From: Polaribacter sp. MED152
GTDB lineage: Bacteria > Bacteroidota > Bacteroidia > Flavobacteriales > Flavobacteriaceae
Length of the DNA: 64,000 nt
Reading direction: 5' to 3'
NCBI RefSeq assembly: GCF_000152945.2
Contig: NC_020830.1
Span: 1,498,501 to 1,562,500, forward strand
Part shown: positions 1 through 10,283 of the stretch, one piece after another
Position numbering within the stretch: the first letter of the stretch is position 1
Layout of the letters: every line of letters begins with the position of its first letter
Made by a program: the position numbers and the translations under genes
The notes under the pieces: generated by a model
Database searches by the model: none
The model's input: the letters and a program-made list of their open reading frames with translations, nothing else
What the model was told of the DNA's origin: nothing

Positions 1-994
1 TATTGGTATAAGTACCACCACTTGCAGAATAAACACTTAAATAAATGTAATTGCTATCTGCAGCAGATACTGCCAATTCAAAACGACCATGACTTGGGTT
101 AAAATTGGCTCTATCAAAAGAAGTAGACCAAGTTAAACCACCATCTGTGCTTTTTACGATTCCGAAATTACCCACTGAACCATACTGAATATTAAAATCT
201 GTAGGATCTGCATCTAAATCTTCTACAGTATCAGAAGAAACATAGGTTTGAGACCAAGTAGCACCACCATCTGTAGTTCTATAAATTCCGCTAGTTGTAC
301 CTACAAGTACATTGTTTTTATCAGTTGGATTAAGTATAATTCTTCCTACATCTCCAAAATTAGCGGTATTTGGCAAATTAGTCCAAGTAGCACCACCATC
401 TGTAGTTTTATAAACACCTGAGCCACCAATAGCACCCAAATTACCATAAGGTTCTCCTGTACCTACATATAGCGTGTTTTTGTCTTGAGGACTAATAACG
501 ATTGTTGATGTTGCCAAGTTAGGAATTGTACTATCTGTTATATTCGTAAACGTAGTTCCTGCATCTTCTGTAAGCCAAACTCCACCACCTACTGTACCAA
601 AAAACCATCTGTTTGCATCTGTAGGATCTACTGCTATACCTCTAGTTCTTCCTGGTACGTTTGCAGGCCCTCTTTCCGTAAAAACGGCTGTAATTTCTTT
701 GGCACTTTTGCTAGGTATTCTTCGTTTTCTAGCCTTTTTAAATTCTTCTATTAAATAGCCATTTTTATAAGTAGATTTTTCAGCATCAATAGGTTTTCTA
801 ATTTCCTTTTGATAATCTGCCATGTGTTCAATACCCTTTTTAAGTCTTGTATTTGGACTTTTCTTCGTCTTCTTTTCATTAATAACTTTAATTTTAGTTT
901 CAGAAGAAGTTTTAGTTTCTTGCTTGTTTTCTATATTACAAGAAATAGAGATTACACTTAAAAGTGCTATTAAAAGGTAGTTAACTTTTTTCAT
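1..994 (-). CDS. BNR/Asp-box repeat surface lipoprotein, 3' part outside window
   Basis: The reading frame is open from the ATG at 994 to the window edge, so the C-terminal part is missing. The N-terminus is a lipoprotein signal peptide ending in a lipobox (SISC at about residue 20), followed by a charged linker and then repeated Asp-box units (TTDGGATWT, TTDGGATWS, STDGGLTWS) of a sortilin/BNR-type beta-propeller. It is a paralogue of the 909-residue protein at 2002-4731: both share the signal type, the linker and a GGRTR/GRTRG-like segment before the first blade. Its start codon abuts the stop codon of the small lipoprotein gene at 995-1399, so the two are probably cotranscribed. A type IX sorting domain is expected at the missing C-terminus but cannot be seen. 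Substrate unknown. Confidence 0.85.
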   Translation of the reverse strand, partial: MKKVNYLLIALLSVISISCNIENKQETKTSSETKIKVINEKKTKKSPNTRLKKGIEHMADYQKEIRKPIDAEKSTYKNGYLIEEFKKARKRRIPSKSAKEITAVFTERGPANVPGRTRGIAVDPTDANRWFFGTVGGGVWLTEDAGTTFTNITDSTIPNLATSTIVISPQDKNTLYVGTGEPYGNLGAIGGSGVYKTTDGGATWTNLPNTANFGDVGRIILNPTDKNNVLVGTTSGIYRTTDGGATWSQTYVSSDTVEDLDADPTDFNIQYGSVGNFGIVKSTDGGLTWSTSFDRANFNPSHGRFELAVSAADSNYIYLSVYSASGGTYTN

Positions 995-1399
995 TTATTT
1001 TATTTCTATTATTATACTATTCTCTTTATTCTTTGAATCATTTTCTAACAAAACACCATCATTATCCTGTTTAATCATTCCTATATGTGGGTATCCTATT
1101 AACTGTGTATTTGAATGCCAAATCAATTTTGTGCCCTCGAACTTGCCTGTTTTTATTACTTTTTTATCATCTGCATTTAAAACTTTATAATCGATAATTT
1201 TTCTTGCAGTTAAATCGTTTTTATAACTTGTAATTAAAATATAGGTTTTGTTATTGTTGTAATTCTGCTCTACAATCATGTCTTTGCTAGTAGTTTCTAT
1301 AATTTGCTCTGAATCAGTAGATAATTTATTGCATTTGCATGAAGTAAGAAAGCAAAATAATAGTAGCAATTTTAAGGGTAAACTTACTCTTTTTAGCAT
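995..1399 (-). CDS. small hypothetical lipoprotein
   Basis: A 134-residue protein with a lysine-containing hydrophobic signal ending in the lipobox LTSC (Cys about residue 21), hence a predicted lipid-anchored envelope protein. The rest is polar, rich in Lys, Asn and Ile, with no motif I recognise. It is the first gene of a unit that continues, with no intergenic base, into the BNR-repeat lipoprotein at 1-994. The close coupling suggests that it works with or accompanies that protein. The function is unknown. Confidence 0.7.
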   Translation of the reverse strand: MLKRVSLPLKLLLLFCFLTSCKCNKLSTDSEQIIETTSKDMIVEQNYNNNKTYILITSYKNDLTARKIIDYKVLNADDKKVIKTGKFEGTKLIWHSNTQLIGYPHIGMIKQDNDGVLLENDSKNKENSIIIEIK

Positions 1400-1526
1400 T
1401 TTTTATTGAGTATTTGATATTTCTAGTAAAAATAAAGCTAAAAACTTAAAACTAAATCAAGATAATTGTTAATTTTTTAGCTTTTCCTAATTTTTAGCTT
1501 AACCAAAAAGTCAAATTATGGTAAAC

Positions 1527-1558
1527 AAAAAAAGGAGGCTATTAAGCCTCCTTTTTTT
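1527..1558 (-). terminator. bidirectional-looking intrinsic terminator
   Basis: GGAGGC (1534-1539) and GCCTCC (1546-1551) form a perfect stem around TATTAA, extended by A-T pairs and flanked by an A run and a T run. It lies 17 bases beyond the stop codon of the 140-residue lipoprotein gene, so it ends the unit transcribed from the right. It thereby separates the two BNR-lipoprotein units. Confidence 0.85.
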
Positions 1559-1574
1559 GTTTTAAAATCAACTA

Positions 1575-1997
1575 TTATCTAGGTATATCATCCATAGAAA
1601 TTTTTCTATCAATAGTATATTTAGCATATTTAATTTTATTGTTTTTCTTGTAAGATAAAACAACTTCATTCGGTTGTAATTCAAAAGGAAAATCTTCGTT
1701 TGCTTTTAACGTAAGTTCTTTATTGATACTACCTGAAATACTAAACTTTTCTGTATTCTTTTTAGAAGGTACAATTTGGTTTTTAAAATAGATAGCCATC
1801 AACTCATAAGTATTTGTATCAAACTTATTAAAGTTTAGATTTACTTGAATGTAGGCATCCTCATCTGCAATTGCAGGTGGAATTTCTTTATAAATCCCTT
1901 CTTTTAATTGCAAATCGTAGTCTTTTACCAAAGTATAGTCTTGCGATTTACAACCAAACATTAAAACCACTAAAAAGAATGAAAATAGAATTCTCAT
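1575..1997 (-). CDS. small hypothetical lipoprotein
   Basis: A 140-residue protein whose N-terminus (MRILFSFFLVVLMFGCKSQ) is a lipoprotein signal with Cys16 as the predicted lipidated residue. The mature part looks like a small beta-rich domain but carries no motif I recognise. It starts 4 bases after the stop codon of the 909-residue BNR protein and is followed by an intrinsic terminator, so it is the last gene of that operon. The pattern of a small lipoprotein next to a large BNR lipoprotein is repeated at 1-1399, although the two small proteins are not obviously homologous. Function unknown. Confidence 0.75.
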   Translation of the reverse strand: MRILFSFFLVVLMFGCKSQDYTLVKDYDLQLKEGIYKEIPPAIADEDAYIQVNLNFNKFDTNTYELMAIYFKNQIVPSKKNTEKFSISGSINKELTLKANEDFPFELQPNEVVLSYKKNNKIKYAKYTIDRKISMDDIPR

Positions 1998-2001
1998 AGG
2001 T

Positions 2002-4731
2002 TTAGTTTTTTACAAATTTTCTAGAAATTGCTCTATTATTTTCATTCAACTTTACAATGTAAACGCCTTTGGTTAAACTAGATACATCTATAGATTTTTC
2101 ATCTAAAAGACCTTTTAAAACCTCTTTACCTCTAATATCATAAACAGCGAACTTTGTATCGTTAGACAATTCAATATCATTAGAACCAAACTGTAATTTA
2201 AATTGAGTTGGATTTGGATACATTGCCAATGTTACATCGTCAATCGTATTTGAACTTACTGATAAAGGACTATTTAAATCGGCTTGATAAATTCCATTTC
2301 CATGTGTACCCATTAATAAAATGTTGTCTGATGGTCTATAGACTAAACCACTTACAACTGGAATACCCATTGTATTTGCACCTTGTAACTCCCAATCTTC
2401 AGTTGTAGGATCATCTGAGCTATATAAACCTCTAGCAGTACCTACAAAGTAAGTAGTTACTCCATTTACTGAAGCTATTGCTCCAGCTCTAACTGAAAAT
2501 GCCTCTAAGTTACGTTCAACCTCTGTCCAAGTTGGAGTTGCAGCAGTTGCATTGTTGGTAATGAAAATGTTTCTAATATCATCTCCATAACTTGCGTAAG
2601 TAACCATCACAATATCTGGGTTTGTTGGATGCACAGCAATATCTGAAGTATATTGCCCATTATTGGTTTCAACAGGATCAATTACCACTTCATCAGGAGT
2701 AATTTTTACCAAAGTTGATAAATCAGTAGCATTGATTGGATCTTGTAAACGAAATATATTACCACCTCTACCACCAATAAATAGGTAACTATTTGCTGGA
2801 TCATAAGTTCCTCTGGTTGTTTCAAAAGTTGTAATTCTTTCTGAGAACTGAGTACTACCCACTAAGGTCCATTCTGTACTAGTTACATTTGGAGCATCGT
2901 TTGTTCTTACCAAACTTCCATTACTTGCATAATAGATGGTTGATGGATTATCTGGATCCATATGAAAGTAAGTCACAAACTGACTAGGATATGCCTCTCC
3001 ACCAGTTGTTGGAGTTATCGTTGCTGTAATATTAGTTCCTGTTCCTCTGTACATAGAACCATTTTGAGTTGTTACATACGTAGTATAGCCTTCTGCCAAT
3101 AAACCTGTTTGCGGAGTTACTGCAACTGCAGCACCATCACCACCAAACAAATCAATCATGGTAGCAGCATCTGCACTACCCGCTTCTATACCACCAATTG
3201 TAGTACCATTGTCTTGTGCTCCACCAATTATAAAATCGTTTCCAGCCTCATTAACCATATTAACATGGTAATATTGATAGGTTAAATAGTTATTATTTAA
3301 ATTCTCCCACTGAACAAAATTAGAATTGATATTATTTGTTTTGTGCACACCACCATCTGTACCTGTAAAGAATACATTACTATCTGTTATGCTCCATGTT
3401 AATGCATGAATATCTGGATGATGATCTACACCTCCTTCATTATATGTTGCATATGTTGCTGCTCCTCTATAACCACCAATTCTTTTAAAAGTGTCATCTG
3501 TAGTGATGTCTGCAATTTTATACACGTTTGTACCACCAATAGTTACAAAGTTTTCATCATCTGGCTTAACAGAAATTACTAAATCATAAGCACCTTGAAT
3601 TGAGAATGGATCATTACCATCACTATCTCCACTAGGATCATCTGGTAATTTACTGCTATAATCTGTCCATGTAGTTGTAGCAGCATTGTATTGCCATAAA
3701 TCTGCTTCAGGAACTCTGTTTCCTTCTCTATTACTTTCACCATTGTTATACAAAATGTATAAAATATCTTCATTAGATGGCGCTAAAGCCATTGTAATTC
3801 TATTTGAAGGTGTAAAGTCTGCTGAAGTAGGATTTATTTGTAGCCAATTTCCATTTCCTGTAGCTGATGTGTAAACACCTCTACTAATAGAACCACCTCC
3901 ATCTAAAGATGCATAAACTCTACCTGTACTAGCAATAACTATATCTGTCCAACCTGTATCATTATCTGTTAATTCTAATTCTACAACTGGGCCACCTTCT
4001 GCCATTCTGTAAATTTTACCTGCTGTACCAACAAATAATTCACCTGTTGTAGGGTGTACCTCTAAATCAATTACAAAATCAAAGAAGTTATCAAAAACTT
4101 GAAAAGTACCATTAGCTGTTGCTGGTAATTGTTGCCAAGTTACACCACTGTCTGTAGATTTCCAGATTCCATTTCCTAAATAGCTTTCTTGTATTCCTGC
4201 ACTGTTTCCTCTTAACTCACCTGTTCCATAGTACCAAATATTTTGGAAACCATCTCTAGGATCTTGAGCAATTGCTGTAACATTATGTATGTCGTTTAAA
4301 CCAGAAACTTTGGTCCAAGTTGCACCACCATTTGTTGTTCTGAAAACACCACTACTCACACCACCAGCTATCATTGTGTTACCTGTAGCATCAGACAAAT
4401 CTATTTTCAAGGCTCTTGTTCTACCTCCTAAATTAGAAGGCCCTCTACTTACAAAATCATAAGCTGCAGATTTTTTAGCTACATTTTTTTGTCTTTCAAT
4501 AAAAGCAGTTTCTAATTCTTTATTCTTTTCCGCTTCTGGAATTAACCCTGTTTTCGGGTTCTTTTGCATGTCAAATTCATGCAACCATCTAGCCTCTGTA
4601 TCCTCTGCTTTTTCGGCTAAGGTTTTCTTTTTCTTTTTAGGCAATTTTGCATCATCATTGTTACTAACGTTACAAGACAAAACCAAACTCATTGTAAAAA
4701 CAACAAGCATTACATTGTAGATTTTTTTCAT
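2002..4731 (-). CDS. BNR/VPS10-like repeat protein with T9SS type A sorting domain
   Basis: A 909-residue envelope or secreted protein. Residues 1-20 form a signal peptide with a lipobox-like end (LVLSC, Cys20). A Lys-rich linker follows, then many Asp-box blades (for example TNGGATWT and STDGVTWQ-type segments) forming one or two beta-propellers of the sortilin/BNR kind. The last 75 or so residues are a type IX secretion sorting domain: MYPNPT, then VYDIRGKEV, then LTKGVYIVKL and a basic C-terminus. T9SS export fits with the sprA translocon gene in this window. It lies 9 bases after the stop codon of dgt and 4 bases before the next lipoprotein gene. The ligand or substrate is unknown; BNR propellers occur in glycosidases and adhesins, but no catalytic signature is evident. 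Confidence 0.88.
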   Translation of the reverse strand: MKKIYNVMLVVFTMSLVLSCNVSNNDDAKLPKKKKKTLAEKAEDTEARWLHEFDMQKNPKTGLIPEAEKNKELETAFIERQKNVAKKSAAYDFVSRGPSNLGGRTRALKIDLSDATGNTMIAGGVSSGVFRTTNGGATWTKVSGLNDIHNVTAIAQDPRDGFQNIWYYGTGELRGNSAGIQESYLGNGIWKSTDSGVTWQQLPATANGTFQVFDNFFDFVIDLEVHPTTGELFVGTAGKIYRMAEGGPVVELELTDNDTGWTDIVIASTGRVYASLDGGGSISRGVYTSATGNGNWLQINPTSADFTPSNRITMALAPSNEDILYILYNNGESNREGNRVPEADLWQYNAATTTWTDYSSKLPDDPSGDSDGNDPFSIQGAYDLVISVKPDDENFVTIGGTNVYKIADITTDDTFKRIGGYRGAATYATYNEGGVDHHPDIHALTWSITDSNVFFTGTDGGVHKTNNINSNFVQWENLNNNYLTYQYYHVNMVNEAGNDFIIGGAQDNGTTIGGIEAGSADAATMIDLFGGDGAAVAVTPQTGLLAEGYTTYVTTQNGSMYRGTGTNITATITPTTGGEAYPSQFVTYFHMDPDNPSTIYYASNGSLVRTNDAPNVTSTEWTLVGSTQFSERITTFETTRGTYDPANSYLFIGGRGGNIFRLQDPINATDLSTLVKITPDEVVIDPVETNNGQYTSDIAVHPTNPDIVMVTYASYGDDIRNIFITNNATAATPTWTEVERNLEAFSVRAGAIASVNGVTTYFVGTARGLYSSDDPTTEDWELQGANTMGIPVVSGLVYRPSDNILLMGTHGNGIYQADLNSPLSVSSNTIDDVTLAMYPNPTQFKLQFGSNDIELSNDTKFAVYDIRGKEVLKGLLDEKSIDVSSLTKGVYIVKLNENNRAISRKFVKN

Positions 4732-4740
4732 TTGTTTATT

Positions 4741-6075
4741 TTAAAATATATTTCCAAAAATTTTTCTTCTTAGTCTAATTGCATAGCTATCAGACATCCT
4801 CGAAACGTAAGTACAAACAGCCATAATTCTATCATACTGACTATCAGATTCACTAACGAATTCTTGAGGCATTAAATTTACTAATAAGTTGTCATAATTA
4901 CTATTATTGTTATTATAATTATTATTAATGGCAGTTATAAAAACATCTAATAAATCGCCAATAATTCGATAACCTGCCACTTCTTTCTCTAGCACCTCTT
5001 TACTCTTGTAAATTTTATCGATACTTATTTTTATAATGTCGTTAATTTGTGCCTCATACTTACACTTGTCTAGTAAAGAATTTTTAAAATCACCATTTAA
5101 AATGGCTATTTCATTATCTAAAAAGATAGTTACAGCCTCATCAATTAAAGCATTAATTGCTATTGCTCTTAAATAAGCTGTTCTATCTTTGGTATGTTGT
5201 AAAGCATAATATTTGTCTCTATTGATGCCATAAATTAATTTAGACATGTATTCTAAGGCATAATCTTCTTCGATTAAACCTAAGTTTATACCATCTTCAA
5301 AATCAATAATCGTGTAACAAATATCATCTGCAGCTTCTACCAAATACGCTAAAGGATGTCTGTAAAATGAATTGGCTTCTAAATTTTTAGGCTTCATACC
5401 CAATTCTGCAACAACATCTATAAAAGCTTCTTTATCCGATTGAAAAAAACCGTACTTTTTATCGACAATATGAGAGGTTGGTTTTTTAGGTAAACTCTCT
5501 TTAGGATACTTTAAAAAGGCACCCAAAGTTGCATAGCAAAGACGCAGACCTCCAGAGATACCTTCTCTAGATTCGGTTAAAATCTTGAATCCGTTTGCAT
5601 TACCTTCAAAATCTACTAAATCTTGATATTCTTTTGCTGAAAGATGCTCTTTGTACTGTAACCCTTTTCCTGTTTTAAAATACTCGCCAATGGCTTTTTC
5701 TCCTGAATGACCAAAAGGAGGATTCCCAATATCATGAGTTACAGATGCTGCTGCAACTATAGCTCCAAAATCGTTAAATGTATAACCTAATTCAACTAAG
5801 TTTGGATGACGTTCTAGCAATACTTTACCTACTCTTCTACCTAAAGTTCTACCTACAACAGAAACTTCTAAACTGTGTGTTAAACGTGTATGAACAAAAT
5901 CGGTTTCTGACAATGGTATTACTTGTGTTTTGTCTTGTAGACTTCTAAATGCTGATGAAAATATGATTCTATCAAAATCTACTTCAAAACCTAAACGTGT
6001 TTCATCTTGTGCAATTCTTGGTCTTTTTTGAGTATCACCAAAACGTTTTAGAGAGAGTAATTGTTCCCAGTTCAT
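4741..6075 (-). CDS. dgt: deoxyguanosinetriphosphate triphosphohydrolase (Dgt family)
   Basis: A 444-residue HD-domain phosphohydrolase that splits dGTP into deoxyguanosine and triphosphate in the cytoplasm. The HD metal ligands are visible: His67 in THSLEV, His114-Asp115 in THDIGNPPFGHSG, and a later Asp in the EAADDICYTIIDFED segment. The N-terminal RxxFxxDxxRIIFSSAFRxLQ pattern is typical of Dgt. Its length agrees with the family. It lies downstream of nrdBA, but the terminator at 6104-6133 separates them. The neighbourhood (dNTP synthesis by ribonucleotide reductase, dGTP breakdown by Dgt) is consistent with a dNTP-pool role. The BNR lipoprotein gene follows after only 9 bases. Confidence 0.95.
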   Translation of the reverse strand: MNWEQLLSLKRFGDTQKRPRIAQDETRLGFEVDFDRIIFSSAFRSLQDKTQVIPLSETDFVHTRLTHSLEVSVVGRTLGRRVGKVLLERHPNLVELGYTFNDFGAIVAAASVTHDIGNPPFGHSGEKAIGEYFKTGKGLQYKEHLSAKEYQDLVDFEGNANGFKILTESREGISGGLRLCYATLGAFLKYPKESLPKKPTSHIVDKKYGFFQSDKEAFIDVVAELGMKPKNLEANSFYRHPLAYLVEAADDICYTIIDFEDGINLGLIEEDYALEYMSKLIYGINRDKYYALQHTKDRTAYLRAIAINALIDEAVTIFLDNEIAILNGDFKNSLLDKCKYEAQINDIIKISIDKIYKSKEVLEKEVAGYRIIGDLLDVFITAINNNYNNNNSNYDNLLVNLMPQEFVSESDSQYDRIMAVCTYVSRMSDSYAIRLRRKIFGNIF

Positions 6076-6103
6076 TTTTAAAATTTAAGATTACCGAAAA
6101 TAC

Positions 6104-6133
6104 AAAAAGAGAGGCATTTCTACCTCTCTTTTT
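6104..6133 (-). terminator. intrinsic terminator after nrdA
   Basis: GAGAGG (6109-6114) pairs with CCTCTC (6123-6128) around an 8-base loop, with AAAAA on one side and TTTTT on the other. It sits 30 bases past the nrdA stop codon and before the dgt start at 6075. Confidence 0.85.
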
Positions 6134-6162
6134 ATCAACTTTTAATTTATGTAAAGTTTGGT

Positions 6163-8562
6163 TTAAGATCCACACATTAAACAATCATCATCTGGCCCTG
6201 CTCCTTTAGAAGCATCTACCATTGCTTTAAATTCTGCAGGCGTCATTGGTTTCTCTTCTTCAATAACCTCTGCCTTTTTCTCTTTAGAAACCGTAAACTG
6301 AATTGCATTTACTGCAGATTTAGTTCTTAGGTAATACATTCCTGTTTTTAATCCAGATTTCCAAGCATAGAAATGCATTGATGTTAATTTACCATAATCT
6401 GGATCTTTTAAGAATAAGTTTAAAGATTGAGACTGATCGATAAAGTATCCTCTATGACGTGCCATATCAATAATATCTTTCATACTCATTTCCCAAACAG
6501 TCTTATACAATTCTCTTAATTCTGAAGGAATTTCTTCTATGTGTTGTATAGAACCATTTGCACGCATAATGCTTTCTTTCATATCATTATCCCACAAACC
6601 TAATTCTACCAAGTCTTCTAATAAGTGTTTGTTTACCACAATAAACTCACCAGATAAAACTCTTCTTGTATAAATATTAGAAGTATAAGGCTCAAACGCT
6701 TCATTGTTTCCTAATATTTGTGATGTTGATGCAGTTGGCATTGGTGCAACTAATAAAGAGTTTCTAACTCCGTATTTCATTACGTTTTTACGCAATTTAT
6801 CCCAATCCCAGTTTCCACTTAATTCATTATCATTTACACCCCACATATTAAATTGGAATTCTCCTTCAGACATTGGAGATCCTTTAAATGTAGAATATGG
6901 TTCTTTTGCTTTTGCAATTTCCATAGAAGAAGTTACAGCAGCATAATACATTGTTTCAAAAATATCTTGATTCAATTTTTTAGCCTCATCACTGGTAAAA
7001 GGCAAACGTAAATTGATAAATGTATCTGCTAAACCTTGAATACCTAAACCAACTGGTCTGTGTCTGAAGTTTGAATTTTCTGCTTCTTTTACTGGGTAAA
7101 AGTTTGCATCAATTACTGTATCTAAATTACGAGTAACTTTCTTAGTTACATCGAATAATTTTTTATGATTGAAGTATTTTTCTCCATTTTCTCTTTCAGA
7201 AACAAACATTGGCAATGCTATAGAAGCTAAGTTACATACAGCAACTTCGTCTTTTGCAGTGTACTCCATAATTTCTGTACATAAGTTAGAAGAACGAATT
7301 GTACCTAAATTTTTCTGGTTTGTTTTTCTGTTTACTGCATCTTTATATAACATATAAGGAGTTCCTGTCTCTATTTGAGATTCTAGAATTTTCTCCCATA
7401 ATTCACGTGCTTTAATGGTTTTTCTTCCTTTACCAGCAGCTTCGTAACTTGTATACAAACGCTCAAACTCTTCACCATAAGTATCATATAAATGAGGACA
7501 CTCATGAGGACACATTAATGTCCACTCTCCATCTTCTTGAACACGTTTCATAAATAAATCTGAAATCCACATTGCATAGAATAAATCTCTTGCACGCATT
7601 TCTTCTTTACCATGGTTTTTCTTTAAATCTAAAAAGTCGAAAATATCTGCATGCCAAGGTTCTAAATACATTGCAAAAGAACCTTTACGCTTACCTCCAC
7701 CTTGATCTACATAACGTGCTGTATCATTAAAAACACGTAACATTGGTACAATACCATTACTTGTACCATTTGTACCTGCAATGTAAGAACCTGTAGCTCT
7801 AATATTATGTAAAGACAAACCTATACCTCCTGCTGACTGAGAAATTTTAGCTGTTTGTTTTAATGTATCGTAAATACCCTCTATACTATCATCTTGCATT
7901 TGTAATAAGAAACAAGAAGACATTTGTGGCTTTGGTGTACCTGAGTTAAAAAGAGTAGGAGTTGCATGTGTAAAATATTTTTTACTCATTAACTCGTAAG
8001 TTGCAATTGCTTCATCAATATCATTTTTATGAATACCAATAGAAACACGCATTAACATGTGCTGTGGACGTTCTGCTATTTGACCATTCAACTTTAATAA
8101 GTATGAACGTTCTAATGTTTTAAAACCAAAATAATCGTAGTTAAAATCTCTATTATAAATGATGGTAGAATCTAGCTTTTCTGCATTTGCTTTGATAATT
8201 TCATATACATCATCTGCCAATAAAGGTGCCTTTTTTTCTGTACGTGGATTTACATAAAAATACAAATCATCCATAGTTTCTGAGAATGACTTCTTAGTAT
8301 TTTTATGCAAGTTAGAAACTGCAATTCTTGCAGCTAATTTTGCATAATCTGGATGAGCAGTCGTCATGGTTGCAGCTGTTTCTGCAGCTAAATTATCTAG
8401 CTCTGAAGTAGTTACACCATCATACAAACCTTCTATAACACGCATGGCCACTTTTACAGGATCAACAATTTTATTTAATCCATAACACATTTTTTTTACT
8501 CTAGCAGTGATCTTGTCGAACATCACTGGCTCTTTTTTGCCATCTCTTTTAACTACGTACAT
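6163..8562 (-). CDS. nrdA: ribonucleoside-diphosphate reductase, alpha subunit (class I)
   Basis: A 799-residue catalytic subunit that reduces ribonucleoside diphosphates to deoxyribonucleotides, using a radical delivered by NrdB. An ATP-cone allosteric domain occupies roughly the first 90 residues (starting [16 protein letters not shown]). The catalytic region shows SSCFLLQM (first redox Cys), the SNLCTEI motif (radical Cys with its Asn and Glu), CNLAS (second redox Cys), and the C-terminal swinging-arm cysteines in CLMCGS. Length is normal. The nrdB gene is 129 bases upstream on the same strand, and the pair is probably one operon. The spacer holds two small hairpins, described separately. 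Confidence 0.97.
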   Translation of the reverse strand: MYVVKRDGKKEPVMFDKITARVKKMCYGLNKIVDPVKVAMRVIEGLYDGVTTSELDNLAAETAATMTTAHPDYAKLAARIAVSNLHKNTKKSFSETMDDLYFYVNPRTEKKAPLLADDVYEIIKANAEKLDSTIIYNRDFNYDYFGFKTLERSYLLKLNGQIAERPQHMLMRVSIGIHKNDIDEAIATYELMSKKYFTHATPTLFNSGTPKPQMSSCFLLQMQDDSIEGIYDTLKQTAKISQSAGGIGLSLHNIRATGSYIAGTNGTSNGIVPMLRVFNDTARYVDQGGGKRKGSFAMYLEPWHADIFDFLDLKKNHGKEEMRARDLFYAMWISDLFMKRVQEDGEWTLMCPHECPHLYDTYGEEFERLYTSYEAAGKGRKTIKARELWEKILESQIETGTPYMLYKDAVNRKTNQKNLGTIRSSNLCTEIMEYTAKDEVAVCNLASIALPMFVSERENGEKYFNHKKLFDVTKKVTRNLDTVIDANFYPVKEAENSNFRHRPVGLGIQGLADTFINLRLPFTSDEAKKLNQDIFETMYYAAVTSSMEIAKAKEPYSTFKGSPMSEGEFQFNMWGVNDNELSGNWDWDKLRKNVMKYGVRNSLLVAPMPTASTSQILGNNEAFEPYTSNIYTRRVLSGEFIVVNKHLLEDLVELGLWDNDMKESIMRANGSIQHIEEIPSELRELYKTVWEMSMKDIIDMARHRGYFIDQSQSLNLFLKDPDYGKLTSMHFYAWKSGLKTGMYYLRTKSAVNAIQFTVSKEKKAEVIEEEKPMTPAEFKAMVDASKGAGPDDDCLMCGS

Positions 8563-8597
8563 AGGTTTGTTTGTTTAATTTATTACTAATTTATTTA

Positions 8598-8655
8598 GCC
8601 GACAAAACATCCACATTTGGCGGCTTTTTATTTTTTTCTGACGAGAAATCATCAG
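8598..8655 (-). promoter_or_regulatory. two small hairpins in the nrdB-nrdA spacer
   Basis: GCCGACAAA (8598-8606) and TTTGGCGGC (8616-8624) form a stem with one internal mismatch; TCTGA and TCAGA (8637-8655) form a second, weaker one. In the direction of transcription the first stem is not followed by a T run, so it is not a clear terminator. It could tune nrdA expression or mRNA stability relative to nrdB. Function is unproven. Confidence 0.3.
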
Positions 8656-8691
8656 AAGGAATTTATTTGTTGAAGATTTAGTTACTTAAAT

Positions 8692-9663
8692 CTAGAAATC
8701 TGAATCGAAACTAATACTACCTGTACCACCAGATTTTACTCCAGCTTTTTGGTATTCTGATACTCTTTTTTCGAAGAAGTTTGTTTTACCTTCTAAAGAA
8801 ATCATTTCCATAAAATCGAATGGATTGGTAACATCGTATACTTTTTCACAACCGAATTCTAACAATAACCTGTCTGTTACAAATTCTAAGTATTGTGTCA
8901 TAAGTTTTGCATTCATACCAATTAAACTTACTGGTAATGACTCTGTTACAAACTCTCTTTCAATATCTAAAGCATCTACAATGATTTCTTTAATCCTGTC
9001 TTTTGGCACTCTATTTACAATGTGATTGTTGTGTAAGTGGACAGCAAAATCACAGTGCATACCCTCGTCTCTAGAAATCAATTCATTAGAAAAAGTTAAA
9101 CCAGGTAATAAACCTCTTTTCTTTAACCAGAAGATAGAACAGAACGCTCCTGAAAAGAAGATACCTTCTACTGCTGCAAAAGCAATTAAACGCTCTGCAA
9201 AAGATTCTGATTCAATCCACTTTAAAGCCCAATCTGCCTTTTTCTTAATTGCAGGAAAAACTTCAATTGCTCTAAATAACCTGTCTTTTTCTACTTCATC
9301 TTTTACATAAGTATCAATTAGTAAAGAGTAGGTTTCTGAATGAATGTTCTCCATCATGATTTGAAAACCATAGAAAAATTTAGCTTCTGAATATTGCACT
9401 TCGTTCACAAAGTTTTCTGCTAAGTTTTCATTTACAATACCATCTGATGCTGCAAAAAATGCTAAGATGTGCTTAATGAAATAACGCTCATCATCTGTTA
9501 ATTTGGTTGTCCAGTCTACTAAATCTGAATGCAAATCAATTTCTTCAGCTGTCCAAAAACAAGCCTGCTGTTTTTTATACCATTCCCATAAATCGTTATG
9601 TTGAATAGGGAAAATTACAAAGCGGTTATCATTTGGTTGTAAAATTGGTTCTTGTTTAGACAT
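8692..9663 (-). CDS. nrdB: ribonucleoside-diphosphate reductase, beta subunit (class I)
   Basis: A 323-residue radical-generating subunit. The di-metal ligands fall at the expected spacing: Asp74, Glu105 and His108 ([10 protein letters not shown]), Glu166 ([10 protein letters not shown]), Glu200 and His203 (RDEGMHCDF). Tyr112, four residues after His108, is at the place of the stable tyrosyl radical, which argues for a tyrosyl-radical class I enzyme rather than class Ic. The acidic, Phe-ending C-terminus (SISFDSDF) is the tail that docks in the alpha subunit. It is the first gene of the nrdBA unit, followed by nrdA. The cold-shock gene lies divergently about 400 bases upstream. Confidence 0.97.
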   Translation of the reverse strand: MSKQEPILQPNDNRFVIFPIQHNDLWEWYKKQQACFWTAEEIDLHSDLVDWTTKLTDDERYFIKHILAFFAASDGIVNENLAENFVNEVQYSEAKFFYGFQIMMENIHSETYSLLIDTYVKDEVEKDRLFRAIEVFPAIKKKADWALKWIESESFAERLIAFAAVEGIFFSGAFCSIFWLKKRGLLPGLTFSNELISRDEGMHCDFAVHLHNNHIVNRVPKDRIKEIIVDALDIEREFVTESLPVSLIGMNAKLMTQYLEFVTDRLLLEFGCEKVYDVTNPFDFMEMISLEGKTNFFEKRVSEYQKAGVKSGGTGSISFDSDF

Positions 9664-10059
9664 TGTGTTGTGTAATTTGAGCGTTATTGAATGTTATTTA
9701 ATCGTTAAGAACGACCTCTACAAATATTGAAAATTTTGTTCCAAAAAGAAAGTCTTACTTATTCACAAATCCCTTGAAGTTTTTAACAAAATGAAAAAAA
9801 GTAGAAAAAATAGCCATTTTTAAAATTTATATAAATATCTCATTATCAGTTTTTTAAAATGTTAAAAAATCCTTAAAGCCTAATTCTATTGACATTCTTA
9901 AAAACGCGCTTCAGAATTTTATTTTTTAAATTTTGAAACGAATTAAAATTCAGAAAATTAAATTTTAACGTTAAACAAAATGATTAATTTTTAGAAAATG
10001 CAAAACATAGACCTTTATATAGTATCTTTGTTTCATTATTAACATTTATTTATAACAAA
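9664..10059. promoter_or_regulatory. divergent promoter region between nrdB and the cold-shock gene
   Basis: About 400 very AT-rich bases with no open frame of note. The + strand holds a perfect -7 element TATCTTTG at 10023-10030, about 30 bases before the cold-shock start; a matching -33 TTTG is not clear. On the - strand, AATATTTG (complement of 9727-9734 region) about 60 bases before nrdB matches 7 of 8 bases of the consensus and is a weak candidate. No paired NrdR-type box could be identified with confidence. Confidence 0.5.
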
Positions 10060-10251
10060 GTGAAAAACGGAACAGTAAAATTCTTCAACGAATCTAAAGG
10101 ATTTGGATTTGTAATTGAAGACGGTTCAAAAACAGAGTATTTTGTACACGTATCAGGTTTAATTGACGAGATTAGAGAAGGTGATGCAGTAGAATTTGAC
10201 CTGAAAGAAGGTAGAAAAGGTTTAAACGCAGTAGACGTTAGAGTTATCTAA
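10060..10251 (+). CDS. cold-shock domain protein
   Basis: A 63-residue single cold-shock domain, the usual CspA size. RNP1 is KGFGFV (residues 13-18) and RNP2 is YFVHVS (27-32); these bind single-stranded nucleic acid. The start is a GTG at 10060, preceded by AACAAA rather than a strong ribosome site; no ATG gives the full domain. Members of this family act as RNA chaperones. A perfect TAnnTTTG element lies upstream and a strong hairpin terminator downstream, so it is monocistronic. Confidence 0.95.
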   Translation: MKNGTVKFFNESKGFGFVIEDGSKTEYFVHVSGLIDEIREGDAVEFDLKEGRKGLNAVDVRVI

Positions 10252-10283
10252 TTATATTATTTAGAATTTTTTTACATAAGAAC

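Noticed and set aside
8598..8655. Cobalamin or other known riboswitch in the nrdB-nrdA spacer
   Set aside because: The spacer is too short and lacks conserved riboswitch boxes; the reductase is class I and does not need cobalamin.
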